Source: Candidatus Methylomirabilis sp. (GTDB lineage Bacteria; Patescibacteriota; Patescibacteriia; DYHP01). From it: 19,225 nucleotides of DNA. Shown here piece by piece: positions 12,445 through 19,127 of the stretch. Below the pieces are notes generated by a model. It was not told the DNA's origin. It saw only the letters and a program-made list of their open reading frames with translations, and made no database searches. Position numbers and translations under genes: made by a program. Location: the NCBI GenBank assembly GCA_020724105.1, contig DYHP01000018.1, positions 1 to 19,225 on the forward strand, written 5' to 3'. The first letter of the stretch is position 1, and each line of letters begins with the position of its first letter.

Positions 12445-12712
12445 ATAACTCCCGCCTTTGGCGGGAGGATTTTTAATTTTCAATTATCAATTTCCAATAA
12501 AAATTCTAAATTTCCAAATTTCTTTGAATTACGAAATGCAGTTATTGTCTGAGCCTGTTGAAGGCATAACTGCATGATTAAGCCAAAATTTTATCCTTCG
12601 ACAGGGCTCGGGGAATAAAATTTTGGCCATTTCGTAATTCAAAGAAATTTCAAATTTTTAGCATCGTGTATTTTGATATTTGTTGGGAATTGGGTATTGG
12701 GTATTGAGAATT
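12445..12712. repeat. Intergenic repeat block with a 23-bp perfect inverted repeat
   Basis: The arms aaatttctttgaattacgaaatg begin at 12516-12538, with their perfect inverse at 12628-12650. The loop holds cagttat...ataactg and ccaaaatttta...taaaattttgg, plus a ccttcgacagggctcgggg string of the kind seen inside rluD. The right end (12683-12713) repeats 380-410. No gene seen. Confidence 0.8.
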
Positions 12713-13153
12713 TTAAAAACGCAGTTTCTCCCTCATTCTTTTCTTCTCTCCCACCTTCTTTTTTTCTTCAATTCTTTTTTCCACCGATGATTTGGTTGGT
12801 TTGGTCGGGATTCTTTCCTTTTGAGGTATTAAGGCGGAATTTGCCAAATTATTCAAACGTTCTATGGCAATGGCGCGATTCTGGTGCTGGGAGCGTTCTT
12901 CGGAAACTTCGGCAAAGAGTTCGTCGTTTCTGTTGACTTTATTTCGCCACGTCTCGCGGATTTTTTGTTTTTGTTCGTCGTCAAAAATTTGGGACGCGCC
13001 GATGTCCCATCGCGCAACAACTTTGGTCGAGCGCTTGTTTACATTCTGACCGCCCGGTCCGCCCGAACGGGCAAAATCAAACCGAATCTCGTCCTCGGGG
13101 ATTTTGTAAATTTTTCTTTCAAATGACATAGATTCAAAATTCTTCATATTCAT
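12713..13153 (-). CDS. arfB: ArfB/YaeJ-like peptidyl-tRNA hydrolase (RF-1 GGQ domain)
   Basis: A 146-residue protein. It has FARSGGPGGQNVNKRSTKV (27-45) with the catalytic GGQ loop of class-I release factors, and a lysine/arginine-rich C-terminal tail (about 110-146: KSSVEKRIEEKKKVGEKKRMREKLRF). It lacks the codon-recognition domains of RF1/RF2. ArfB binds stalled ribosomes through its basic tail in the mRNA channel and releases the nascent chain. Length fits ArfB (about 140 residues). The start may be either of two nearby ATGs (13153 or 13147). It is encoded alone between repeat blocks. Confidence 0.87.
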   Translation of the reverse strand: MNMKNFESMSFERKIYKIPEDEIRFDFARSGGPGGQNVNKRSTKVVARWDIGASQIFDDEQKQKIRETWRNKVNRNDELFAEVSEERSQHQNRAIAIERLNNLANSALIPQKERIPTKPTKSSVEKRIEEKKKVGEKKRMREKLRF

Positions 13154-13453
13154 AAAAGCTACTCAAAGGCCATCACCCCAGTATCAAAGCCCAACGAAGT
13201 GTCATTCTGAACTGACATGAAGAGATTGGAAATTGGTTGTATAGAGATTGGAAATTGGTTATGGAAACTGGAAATTAGAAATTAGTTAAGCCATTTTCCA
13301 TTTTCTAATTTCTATTACCAATTTCTATTTTCCATACGTCCAATTTCTAAAAATCATAGACCACACCCCGACTTGTCGGGGCCCAATGAATAAGACCTTG
13401 AATAGTTCTTTTAGCGTCTTGCGGCGTAGTTATCGCATGAATTGGCTTCTAGG
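13154..13453. repeat. Intergenic repeats
   Basis: 13171-13218 is a 48-bp string nearly identical to 15157-15204. It is followed by ggaaattgg/ttagaaatta units and their inverse (about 13225-13340), and by ccccgacttgtcgggg (13366-13381). No gene seen. Confidence 0.75.
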
Positions 13454-13648
13454 TTAAACTGTCGATGGCGGAACTTCGGACGGTGGGCTCTTTTTCCTCA
13501 TTATAAAATACGCGCCGACGCCGCAACCAAGAGCTAATATAATTGTCACAATGCCTGTTGCCCAAAGCCCTGCAGTCAGGCTCATAATGCCGCCGGCGAG
13601 CAAAGACACGCCGACCAAAATGACTAAAATGCCTAAAACTAGACTCAT
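13454..13648 (-). CDS. Small two-TM membrane protein
   Basis: 64 residues from the ATG at 13648; a TTG at 13687 would add 13 residues with no extra support. Two hydrophobic helices (about 2-25 and 31-52) are separated by SLTAGLW, with a short basic then proline/serine tail (MRKKSPPSEVPPSTV). It has glycine-rich TM faces like many small envelope proteins, and I do not recognise a family. An inverted repeat, aacgatatt/aatatcgtt (13672-13680/13695-13703), lies just upstream and could be an operator or a leader hairpin. The hydrophobic pattern and reading frame make a real gene likely. Confidence 0.6.
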   Translation of the reverse strand: MSLVLGILVILVGVSLLAGGIMSLTAGLWATGIVTIILALGCGVGAYFIMRKKSPPSEVPPSTV

Positions 13649-13671
13649 ACATTTGTTGGTTCTAACACCCA

Positions 13672-13703
13672 AACGATATTTTAACAAACTTTCTAATATC
13701 GTT
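13672..13703. promoter_or_regulatory. Inverted repeat upstream of the two-TM protein
   Basis: aacgatatt / aatatcgtt with a 14-bp spacer, 24 bp before the chosen start. The shape fits an operator, but no regulator is known. Confidence 0.35.
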
Positions 13704-13799
13704 TAAATATTAACGAAACCAAAATACCAAATAATTAACCTAATCAAATCCAAATTCTAAAATGACTAAACAAATTTTAAGCATCTGGCACCAGACATT

Positions 13800-13861
13800 A
13801 TTTTAGAATAATTAGAATAATTAGAGCAATTAGAAATAATTAGAATAATTTTAATAATTTT
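13800..13861. repeat. A/T-rich degenerate tandem repeat
   Basis: Repeated aattagaata-type units (roughly 11 bp) just downstream of tRNA-Arg. Confidence 0.6.
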
Positions 13862-13862
13862 A

Positions 13863-13937
13863 TGGTCTCCTCGGCAGGAATCGAACCTGCATCCAGAGCT
13901 TAGAAGGCTCTTGTTCTATCCATTGAACTACGAGGAG
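13863..13937 (-). tRNA. tRNA-Arg (anticodon UCU)
   Basis: Cloverleaf on the minus strand: acceptor CTCCTCG/CGAGGAG with discriminator A and encoded CCA, D-arm GTTC...GAAC, anticodon stem AGAGC/GCTCT with loop CTTCTAA (TCT), and T-arm GCAGG-TTCGATT-CCTGC. It reads AGA/AGG. Confidence 0.95.
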
Positions 13938-13990
13938 AAAAGGCTGGGGAGCAAGTTGTCACCCTTCAGGGGATCCAATTTTTAATTTCA

Positions 13991-14028
13991 GGTCGCGAAG
14001 CGACCGAATTTCGTCTCCCGAAGGGAGA
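13991..14028. repeat. Paired GC-rich hairpins after the recombinase gene
   Basis: ggtcgc-gaa-gcgacc (13991-14005) and tctccc-gaa-gggaga (14014-14028), both with a gaa loop, immediately beyond the xerD-like stop. There is no strong T-run, so they may act as mRNA 3'-end stabilisers rather than a terminator. Confidence 0.55.
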
Positions 14029-14032
14029 TAAA

Positions 14033-15028
14033 TTACTGCTGCCTGCGGCGGCCGTGAAACGCTTGATGGACTTCGCGCAATTGGCGATTGGTGATGTGGG
14101 TGTAAATTTGAGTGGTGTTGATTGAGGCATGACCCAAAAGTTCCTGCACGCTGCGCAAATCCGCGCCATTATAAAGCAAATCCGTGGCGAAGCAATGGCG
14201 AAGAGTGTGGGGAGTGACGTTTTTGGTGATTCCCGCGATCTTGGCGTATTTTTCAACCAGTCGCTCTACGCTCCGCGAAGTCAAACTTGTTTCTCTGTTT
14301 CTTCGTTCTTTTTTTTCTCGGTTTCCATTAGCTCGGTCGTACCTGACAAAAAGCGCCGGGGAAACGTCCTGCCTGGCATCCAGATATTTTTGAAGCCAAT
14401 ATCTCGCCTGATTTGATAAAAAAACCACTCTTACTTTTCCGCCTTTACCTAAAACAGAGAATTGCTCGTTTTTGGCGTTAATGTCGCCCCGCTTGAGGCG
14501 CGCCAATTCCGAAACGCGCAAGCCGGTTGAAAAAAGAGTTTCTAAAATCGCCTTGTCGCGCAACATCACAATATCCCCTTGTTTCTTTGTTTCTTTGTTT
14601 CTTTGTTTCTTTGTTAACTTGAGTGGCGCTTCAAGGAAACGCGAAAGTTCGTCGGTTTCCAAGAAAGTCACTTGCCTGTCGCCAACCTTCGCCAGTTCCA
14701 CTTTTTCCGCCGCCAAACTTTTAATGTCGCGCTTGGCCAGATATTTTAAAAAGGCGCGCACGGCAATCAAATGATAATTCTGGGTGTTCTTCTTGATTTC
14801 CGCGCCCAAGTTTGAAGACCTGCCTGCCTGTGCAGGCAGCCTATTTAAATATAACCTGAAATTTCGAATTTTGTCAAGGGTGATTTCTTCGGGACGGCTG
14901 ACTTTTGCCCACGCCAAAAATCTCTTAATGTAGAACTCGTAATTTCGGCGGGTGCTTTTCGACCTGCCTTTTTCAATTTCTACATAATCAAGAAACTCCT
15001 GAAGTAATTGTTCGATTTTTGTTGGCAT
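14033..15028 (-). CDS. XerC/XerD-like tyrosine recombinase
   Basis: 331 residues from the ATG at 15028; an in-frame TTG at 15040 is the alternative. The N-terminal SAM-like core-binding domain is followed by a catalytic domain with the full set: TGLRVSELARL (Arg), GKGGKVRVV (Lys), HTLRH (His, Arg), LGHASINTTQIYTH (His, Tyr nucleophile). Xer proteins resolve chromosome dimers at dif sites. Its isolated position next to a tRNA gene would also fit a mobile-element integrase, but no element borders were found. It is longer than the usual 300 residues: LPAQAGRSS (about 62-70) is encoded by a palindrome, and KKQRNKETKKQ by an 8-bp microsatellite. Confidence 0.88.
   Translation of the reverse strand: MPTKIEQLLQEFLDYVEIEKGRSKSTRRNYEFYIKRFLAWAKVSRPEEITLDKIRNFRLYLNRLPAQAGRSSNLGAEIKKNTQNYHLIAVRAFLKYLAKRDIKSLAAEKVELAKVGDRQVTFLETDELSRFLEAPLKLTKKQRNKETKKQGDIVMLRDKAILETLFSTGLRVSELARLKRGDINAKNEQFSVLGKGGKVRVVFLSNQARYWLQKYLDARQDVSPALFVRYDRANGNREKKERRNRETSLTSRSVERLVEKYAKIAGITKNVTPHTLRHCFATDLLYNGADLRSVQELLGHASINTTQIYTHITNRQLREVHQAFHGRRRQQ
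14582..14613. repeat. 8-bp microsatellite in xerD
   Basis: Four perfect tttctttg units inside the coding region, between the core-binding and catalytic domains. Gain or loss of a unit would shift the frame. Confidence 0.9.
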
Positions 15029-15056
15029 AACGGCGCACAACGAAGTGTCGTATAAT

Positions 15057-15084
15057 ATTATATCAAACTTATTCCAATTGACAA
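15057..15084 (-). promoter_or_regulatory. Promoter of the recombinase gene
   Basis: Minus strand TTGTCA (15079-15084), a 16-bp spacer and TATAAT (15057-15062) with an extended TG two bases upstream; the start codon is 29 bp beyond. Confidence 0.7.
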
Positions 15085-15124
15085 AGTTATATATGTATGT
15101 TATTCTTTCTACATAGAAGCCACT

Positions 15125-15149
15125 TTTGTTCGGCTCCCGAAGCCGAACA
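15125..15149. repeat. Hairpin ttgttcggct/agccgaacaa
   Basis: A 10-bp-arm inverted repeat with a 5-nt loop in the divergent spacer between xerD and rpsO. Function unknown. Confidence 0.6.
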
Positions 15150-15156
15150 AATACAC

Positions 15157-15450
15157 CATCACCCCAGTATCAAAGCCCAACGAAATGTCATCCCGAACTG
15201 ACATAGAACGTCATCCCGAACTTAGTTCGGGATTTGTAACTGATTCTGAAATAAATTCAGAATGACACAAGTGATTCAGAATCTCTCGAAACTCGCCTCC
15301 CGTCTCCGCTAAAGCTTCGGCGGGCAAATCGGCTTTCATTGCGCCAAATCGTTTCATTTTACCTCGGCTTGATACGGGGCAAGCAACACCAATCAGACGC
15401 CAGCAATCCCCCTCATTTTCTCCCTTAAAGTAAGGGGGGTTAGCGGGGGT
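15157..15450. repeat. Interspersed repeats in the xerD-rpsO spacer
   Basis: 15157-15204 repeats 13171-13218. 15195-15270 is a second copy of the REP-like cluster at 2501-2590 (ttctgaaataaattcagaa hairpin). The later part has a cgtctccgctaaagcttcggcggg palindrome and a ccccctca...aaggggggtt inverted repeat. No gene seen. Confidence 0.75.
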
Positions 15451-15495
15451 TATGTACGGCGTAAATTGGCGTAGTTATGGCGTAAAATGGCGATA
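15447..15495. repeat. 'acgcca' palindromic element (copy B, inverted relative to C)
   Basis: Contains ggcgtagttatggcgt, the exact inverse of acgccataactacgcc in copy C. It lies just upstream of the rpsO promoter-like tataat (15494-15499). Confidence 0.7.
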
Positions 15496-15499
15496 TAAT
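15494..15499 (+). promoter_or_regulatory. Possible -10 of rpsO
   Basis: tataat about 70 nt before the start, overlapping the edge of the palindromic element. The -35 is weak. The leader that follows holds a tctcg/cgaga hairpin (15540-15555), a possible S15 autoregulatory target by analogy with other bacteria. Confidence 0.4.
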
Positions 15500-15568
15500 T
15501 AACTTCGTTCTCTTGGATGCGCCATTAAACAATGACTCATCTCGGAGACACGAGAGCACAATCAAGAT

Positions 15569-15835
15569 ATGTTAGACAGAGCGGTAAAAGAAAAGATTAT
15601 TGAAAAATTTAAGACTCATGCCACGGACACGGGTTCGCCCCAGGTCCAAATCGCCATTTTGACCGAGGAAATAAAACAATTGACCCAGCACTTACAACAG
15701 CACAAAAAGGATTTTTCTTCGCGCCGCGGCCTTTTGCGCAAAGTGGCTGAAAGACGGAAATTGTTAAAATACCTTTCAAAAGAAGACAGAAAAGCTTATG
15801 AGAAACTGTTGGAGCAATTAAGGCTGAAGAGGTAG
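15569..15835 (+). CDS. rpsO: 30S ribosomal protein S15
   Basis: 88 residues, the usual length. Family hallmarks: HATDTGSPQVQIAILTEEIKQLTQHL (17-42), KDFSSRRGLLRKVAERRKLLKYL (47-69) and a basic C-terminus. It binds 16S rRNA helices 20-22 and nucleates the small-subunit platform. No Shine-Dalgarno is evident. In many bacteria rpsO precedes pnp; here a NYN-domain gene lies between them. The stop codon is fused to the left end (tagaagcca) of a palindromic element. Confidence 0.97.
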   Translation: MLDRAVKEKIIEKFKTHATDTGSPQVQIAILTEEIKQLTQHLQQHKKDFSSRRGLLRKVAERRKLLKYLSKEDRKAYEKLLEQLRLKR

Positions 15836-15922
15836 AAGCCATTAAACGCCATAACTACGCCATAAGACGCCAAATCTGGCGTAAAATAGCGTTGTGATGG
15901 CGTAAATTGACGATTATTGGCG
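15833..15922. repeat. 'acgcca' palindromic element (copy C)
   Basis: Starts with tagaagcca, overlapping the rpsO stop, then acgccataactacgcc and gttgtgatggcgt. It closely matches copy A (4258-4341). Together with copy B it brackets rpsO. Confidence 0.75.
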
Positions 15923-15927
15923 ATTAT

Positions 15928-16458
15928 ATGAACAAGATTAAACACAAATTTCAAAGAGTTGCCGTTTTGATTGATGTGCAAAACATGTATTACAGCGCCA
16001 AAAATCTGTTTGGCGCCAAAGTGAATTTTGGCGAAATCGTTAAAGCCGCGGTCGGCGACAGGCAGCTTATCCGCGCCGTCGCTTACGTGGTGAAAACCAA
16101 GGCCGGCGAAGAAAAACCGTTTTTTGAAGCGCTTTACAAATTGGGCATTGAGACTAAGGAAAAGGAACTGCAAGAATATTACAGCGGATTCAAAAAAGCC
16201 GATTGGGACGTAGGTTTGGCGGTTGACGCCATTAAACTTGCTGAAAAAGTCGACGCCGTGATTTTGGTTTCGGGCGACGGCGACTTTTTGCCGCTGGTGG
16301 AATACGTTAAAAGCACTAAGGGCTGCTTGGTTGAAGTGGTTGCTTTCAGGGAAACAGCGTCGGGCAAGCTGGTTGACGCAGCGGATGATTTTACCAATCT
16401 TTCCGAAGATAAAAGCAGATTCCTTATTTCGCCGAGGATAAAAAGACTAAAAAAATGA
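15928..16458 (+). CDS. NYN (LabA/DUF88-like) domain protein, putative RNase
   Basis: 176 residues from the ATG at 15928. A TTG at 15907 would start inside the repeat, so I prefer the ATG. PIN-like NYN core: VAVLIDVQNMYYSA (near the N-terminus, Asp ligand), KADWDVGLAVDA (mid) and VDAVILVSGDGDFLPLVEYV with the acidic SGDGDF motif, giving the metal-binding acidic cluster of this nuclease fold. NYN proteins are predicted or shown ribonucleases. Its place between rpsO and pnp suggests a role in RNA processing or decay. It has no extra C-terminal domain. A hairpin with a T-run at 16624-16648 probably ends its message. Confidence 0.85.
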   Translation: MNKIKHKFQRVAVLIDVQNMYYSAKNLFGAKVNFGEIVKAAVGDRQLIRAVAYVVKTKAGEEKPFFEALYKLGIETKEKELQEYYSGFKKADWDVGLAVDAIKLAEKVDAVILVSGDGDFLPLVEYVKSTKGCLVEVVAFRETASGKLVDAADDFTNLSEDKSRFLISPRIKRLKK

Positions 16459-16479
16459 AATAATAAAAAACAATGACGT

Positions 16480-16648
16480 CTCTTGTTATTAGACAGGTAG
16501 ACTTATCAATTGAAGTGTAGCGCAAACCTTCAGCCTCAAGCGAGGCTTTCCGACAAGTCGGAATCTCCGCTTCGCTCCGAAAAGCCTCGCACTACAAGTT
16601 GTAAGGTAAGTCTAAAGCTTAATAACAAGAGTTCGCACTCTTGTTTTT
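16480..16648 (+). terminator. Terminator with competing upstream hairpins
   Basis: The terminator is aacaagag (16624-16631), ttcgca loop, ctcttgtt (16638-16645), then T's. Its 5' arm is also complementary to ctcttgttatta (16480-16491), via taataacaagag at 16620-16631. Between these lie tagactta/taagtcta (16498-16505/16607-16614) and gcgaggcttt/aaagcctcgc (16540-16549/16581-16590). So the long nested stem and the terminator stem are mutually exclusive. Confidence 0.65.
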
Positions 16649-16843
16649 ATTTATGCCCAGTAATATAACTTTGATTGCAACGGGGCTTCGGGGATAATCA
16701 TATTTTTATCAATCGTCAATCAAGGTCTTAAAAAAAGTATTACTGAATCAATTAAATAAAAACAGGGGGTATTGATATCAACCTTAAACAAATCTGAAGT
16801 TAAACGAATCTTAAAGTTACTAGCGATTCTTTAACATCAAAGT
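16649..16843. other. Spacer upstream of pnp without a gene
   Basis: A/T-rich, no convincing reading frame. It contains a tattgatatcaacc palindrome around 16775 and little else I can identify. Confidence 0.6.
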
Positions 16844-16852
16844 TGATATACT
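16844..16852 (+). promoter_or_regulatory. Possible extended -10 next to the pnp start
   Basis: TGATATACT ends 4 bp before the ATG at 16857; if used, the pnp mRNA would be leaderless. Spacing is tight and no -35 is seen. Confidence 0.35.
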
Positions 16853-16856
16853 GGAT

Positions 16857-19127
16857 ATGTCAAAAATAGAAAAATTTGAAACGCAATGGGGAGGCAAAAC
16901 CCTTTCCATTGAAGTTGGAAAGTTGGCCGGACAGGCCAATGGTTCTTGCGTGGCGCGATACGGCGATACGGTGGCGCTTGCCACAGCCGTAATGTCCGAC
17001 AACATCAGGGAGGGAATTGATTTTTTTCCCCTTCTTGTTGATTACGAAGAAAGATTCTATGCCGCGGGAAAAATCAAAAGTTCGCGTTTTATGAAACGCG
17101 AAGGCAGACCGACGGACGAATCGATTTTAACCGCCCGCCTCATTGACCGTTCAATCAGACCTTTGTTTGACGACCGGATGAGAAACGAGGTTCAGATTAT
17201 TACTACCGTCCTTTCGGTTGACGGCGAAAACGATTCGGATATTGTCGCGCTGATCGCCGTTTCCTGCGCCCTCGCCATTTCCGACATTCCGTGGGAAGGG
17301 CCGATCGGCGGCCTGCGCGTGGGGATTGTTCCTTCTGAAACGCCAACTAACACCGGTTTACCCGGCGAATTCGCCCTCAATCCGACTTTCGCCGCGCGCG
17401 AGAAAAGTCTGATTGATTTGGTCATTGCCGGAACGTCGGAAAAAATCGACATGATTGAAGCAAGCGCGCAGGAAATTCCCGAAGCAATAATGCTTCAGGC
17501 GATTGAATTCGGCAGAAAACATCTGGCCGAGCCGATAAAATTGATTAAGGAAATTCAAGAAAAGATCGGCAAGCCGAAAAGAATCGTTGAAGAAGCGCCG
17601 GCAAGCGACGAAGAAGTGAAAGAAAAGGAAGAAAAGCAAATGATTTTGGAAAAAACCAATGAGTTCGTCGCCTCAAAAATCGAGGAAATGCTTTTTTCAA
17701 ATCCCAAAGCCACCAAACAGGAACGCTATGAGGCGATAGAATTGCTGCAAGAAGCGGTTGACGCCCATCTTAAAGAACTGCAAATCGGCAAAGACAAAAG
17801 AAAAATTGGCACGGGCGCCGTTTACGAATTGATTGAAGAGGCGGTTTCCAAAAAAATCTTAACCGAAGGCAAAAGAGTTGACGGCCGGTCGCTTAAAGAG
17901 ATTAGACCTTTGTCGGTTGAAGTCGGCTTGGTGCCCAGGACTCATGGCTCATCTCTTTTTTCAAGAGGTGAAACCCAAGTCCTTTCAACTATAACATTGG
18001 GGGCGCCGTCGGAAGAACAGCATGTAGAAGGCATGGAAGTGAGCGGCAAAAAACGATATTTCCATCATTACAATTTTCCTCCTTATTCGGTCGGCGAAAC
18101 CGGACCAATGAGGGGTCCGGGTAGGCGGGAAATCGGCCACGGCGCTTTAGCGGAAAGGGCGATTTCGGCGCTTTTGCCGTCCAAAGAGGATTTTCCTTAC
18201 ACCATCCGGGCGGTGTCCGAAGTTTTGAGTTCAAACGGTTCCTCATCAATGGCTTCGACTTGCGCTTCATCTTTGGCTTTAATGGACGCCGGCGTGCCGA
18301 TTATTCGCACGGTAGCCGGCTTGGCCATGGGTTTGGCTTCTGATAAAGAGGGAAATTATAAAATTTTCACCGATCTGCAGGATTTGGAAGACAGTAAAGG
18401 CGGAATGGATTTCAAAATTGCCGGCACCAAGACGGGAATTACGGCGATTCAAATGGACACCAAAACCAAGGGCTTGACCATGGAAATGATTAAAGAAACG
18501 CTTTTGCAAGCCCGCGAAGGAAGAGCGCAGATTATTGATAAAATGGAAGAAGTCATCCCCCGGTCGCGAGCCGAACTTTCGCCTTACGCCCCGCGACTCA
18601 CAACCTTTATGATTAATCCGGAAAAAATCAGGGATGTTGTCGGACCGGGCGGCAAAATGATTAACGAAATCATCGCCCAGACCGGCGTAACCATTGACAT
18701 TGAGGACAGCGGACAGGTAACCATTTGCTCGGCAAGCGCCGAATCCTTGAACAAAGCCGTTGAATGGGTTAAAAACCTGACCCGCGAAGTCCAAGTTGGC
18801 GAAATTTTTCAAGGGAAGGTCACAAGAATCTTGGACTTCGGCGCTTTTGTCGAAGTACTGCCGAAACAAGAGGGATTAGTCCATATCAGCGAATTGGCGC
18901 CTTACCGCGTCGACAAGGTAACCGACATTGTTAAAATCGGCGATATTATTCCCGTAAAAGTCATTGAAATTGACCAAATAGGGAGAATTAACCTCTCGTT
19001 AAAACAGGCGCAGGGGTTTCCTCCGTCAGAAAAACCCCCAAGACCTGTCCGCACAGGCGGGGGGGAAAGCCGCGAAAGACCGCAAAGAAGGCGACCCTTA
19101 GACGGCAGACGGCGTCCGAGAAGGTAA
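16857..19127 (+). CDS. pnp: Polyribonucleotide nucleotidyltransferase (PNPase)
   Basis: 756 residues. It degrades RNA 3'-5' with phosphate and can also add tails, as a trimer in the cytoplasm. Order: first RNase PH domain (about 10-215), helical linker (about 235-325), second RNase PH domain (about 330-555) with STCASSLALMDAGVPI and EDSKGGMDFKIAGT (catalytic Asp512 and Asp518), KH domain (about 583-640; VVGPGGK, GPGG at 596-599) and S1 domain (about 647-718; GEIFQGKVTRILDFGAFVEV). The position equivalent to E. coli Asp490 is Gly516. The last 35 residues are Pro/Arg-rich and partly encoded by an acctg..caggc palindrome. No ribosome binding site is visible. Confidence 0.97.
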   Translation: MSKIEKFETQWGGKTLSIEVGKLAGQANGSCVARYGDTVALATAVMSDNIREGIDFFPLLVDYEERFYAAGKIKSSRFMKREGRPTDESILTARLIDRSIRPLFDDRMRNEVQIITTVLSVDGENDSDIVALIAVSCALAISDIPWEGPIGGLRVGIVPSETPTNTGLPGEFALNPTFAAREKSLIDLVIAGTSEKIDMIEASAQEIPEAIMLQAIEFGRKHLAEPIKLIKEIQEKIGKPKRIVEEAPASDEEVKEKEEKQMILEKTNEFVASKIEEMLFSNPKATKQERYEAIELLQEAVDAHLKELQIGKDKRKIGTGAVYELIEEAVSKKILTEGKRVDGRSLKEIRPLSVEVGLVPRTHGSSLFSRGETQVLSTITLGAPSEEQHVEGMEVSGKKRYFHHYNFPPYSVGETGPMRGPGRREIGHGALAERAISALLPSKEDFPYTIRAVSEVLSSNGSSSMASTCASSLALMDAGVPIIRTVAGLAMGLASDKEGNYKIFTDLQDLEDSKGGMDFKIAGTKTGITAIQMDTKTKGLTMEMIKETLLQAREGRAQIIDKMEEVIPRSRAELSPYAPRLTTFMINPEKIRDVVGPGGKMINEIIAQTGVTIDIEDSGQVTICSASAESLNKAVEWVKNLTREVQVGEIFQGKVTRILDFGAFVEVLPKQEGLVHISELAPYRVDKVTDIVKIGDIIPVKVIEIDQIGRINLSLKQAQGFPPSEKPPRPVRTGGGESRERPQRRRPLDGRRRPRR

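Noticed and set aside
14033..15028. Integrated element bounded by tRNA-Arg and the recombinase
   Set aside because: No duplicate of the tRNA 3' end and no cargo genes; the recombinase looks like a housekeeping Xer.
15907..15927. TTG start of the NYN gene
   Set aside because: It lies in a palindromic repeat; the ATG at 15928 precedes the conserved domain directly.
18279..18869. 196-residue open frame antisense to pnp
   Set aside because: Shadow of the PNPase second catalytic, KH and S1 regions; no family features of its own.
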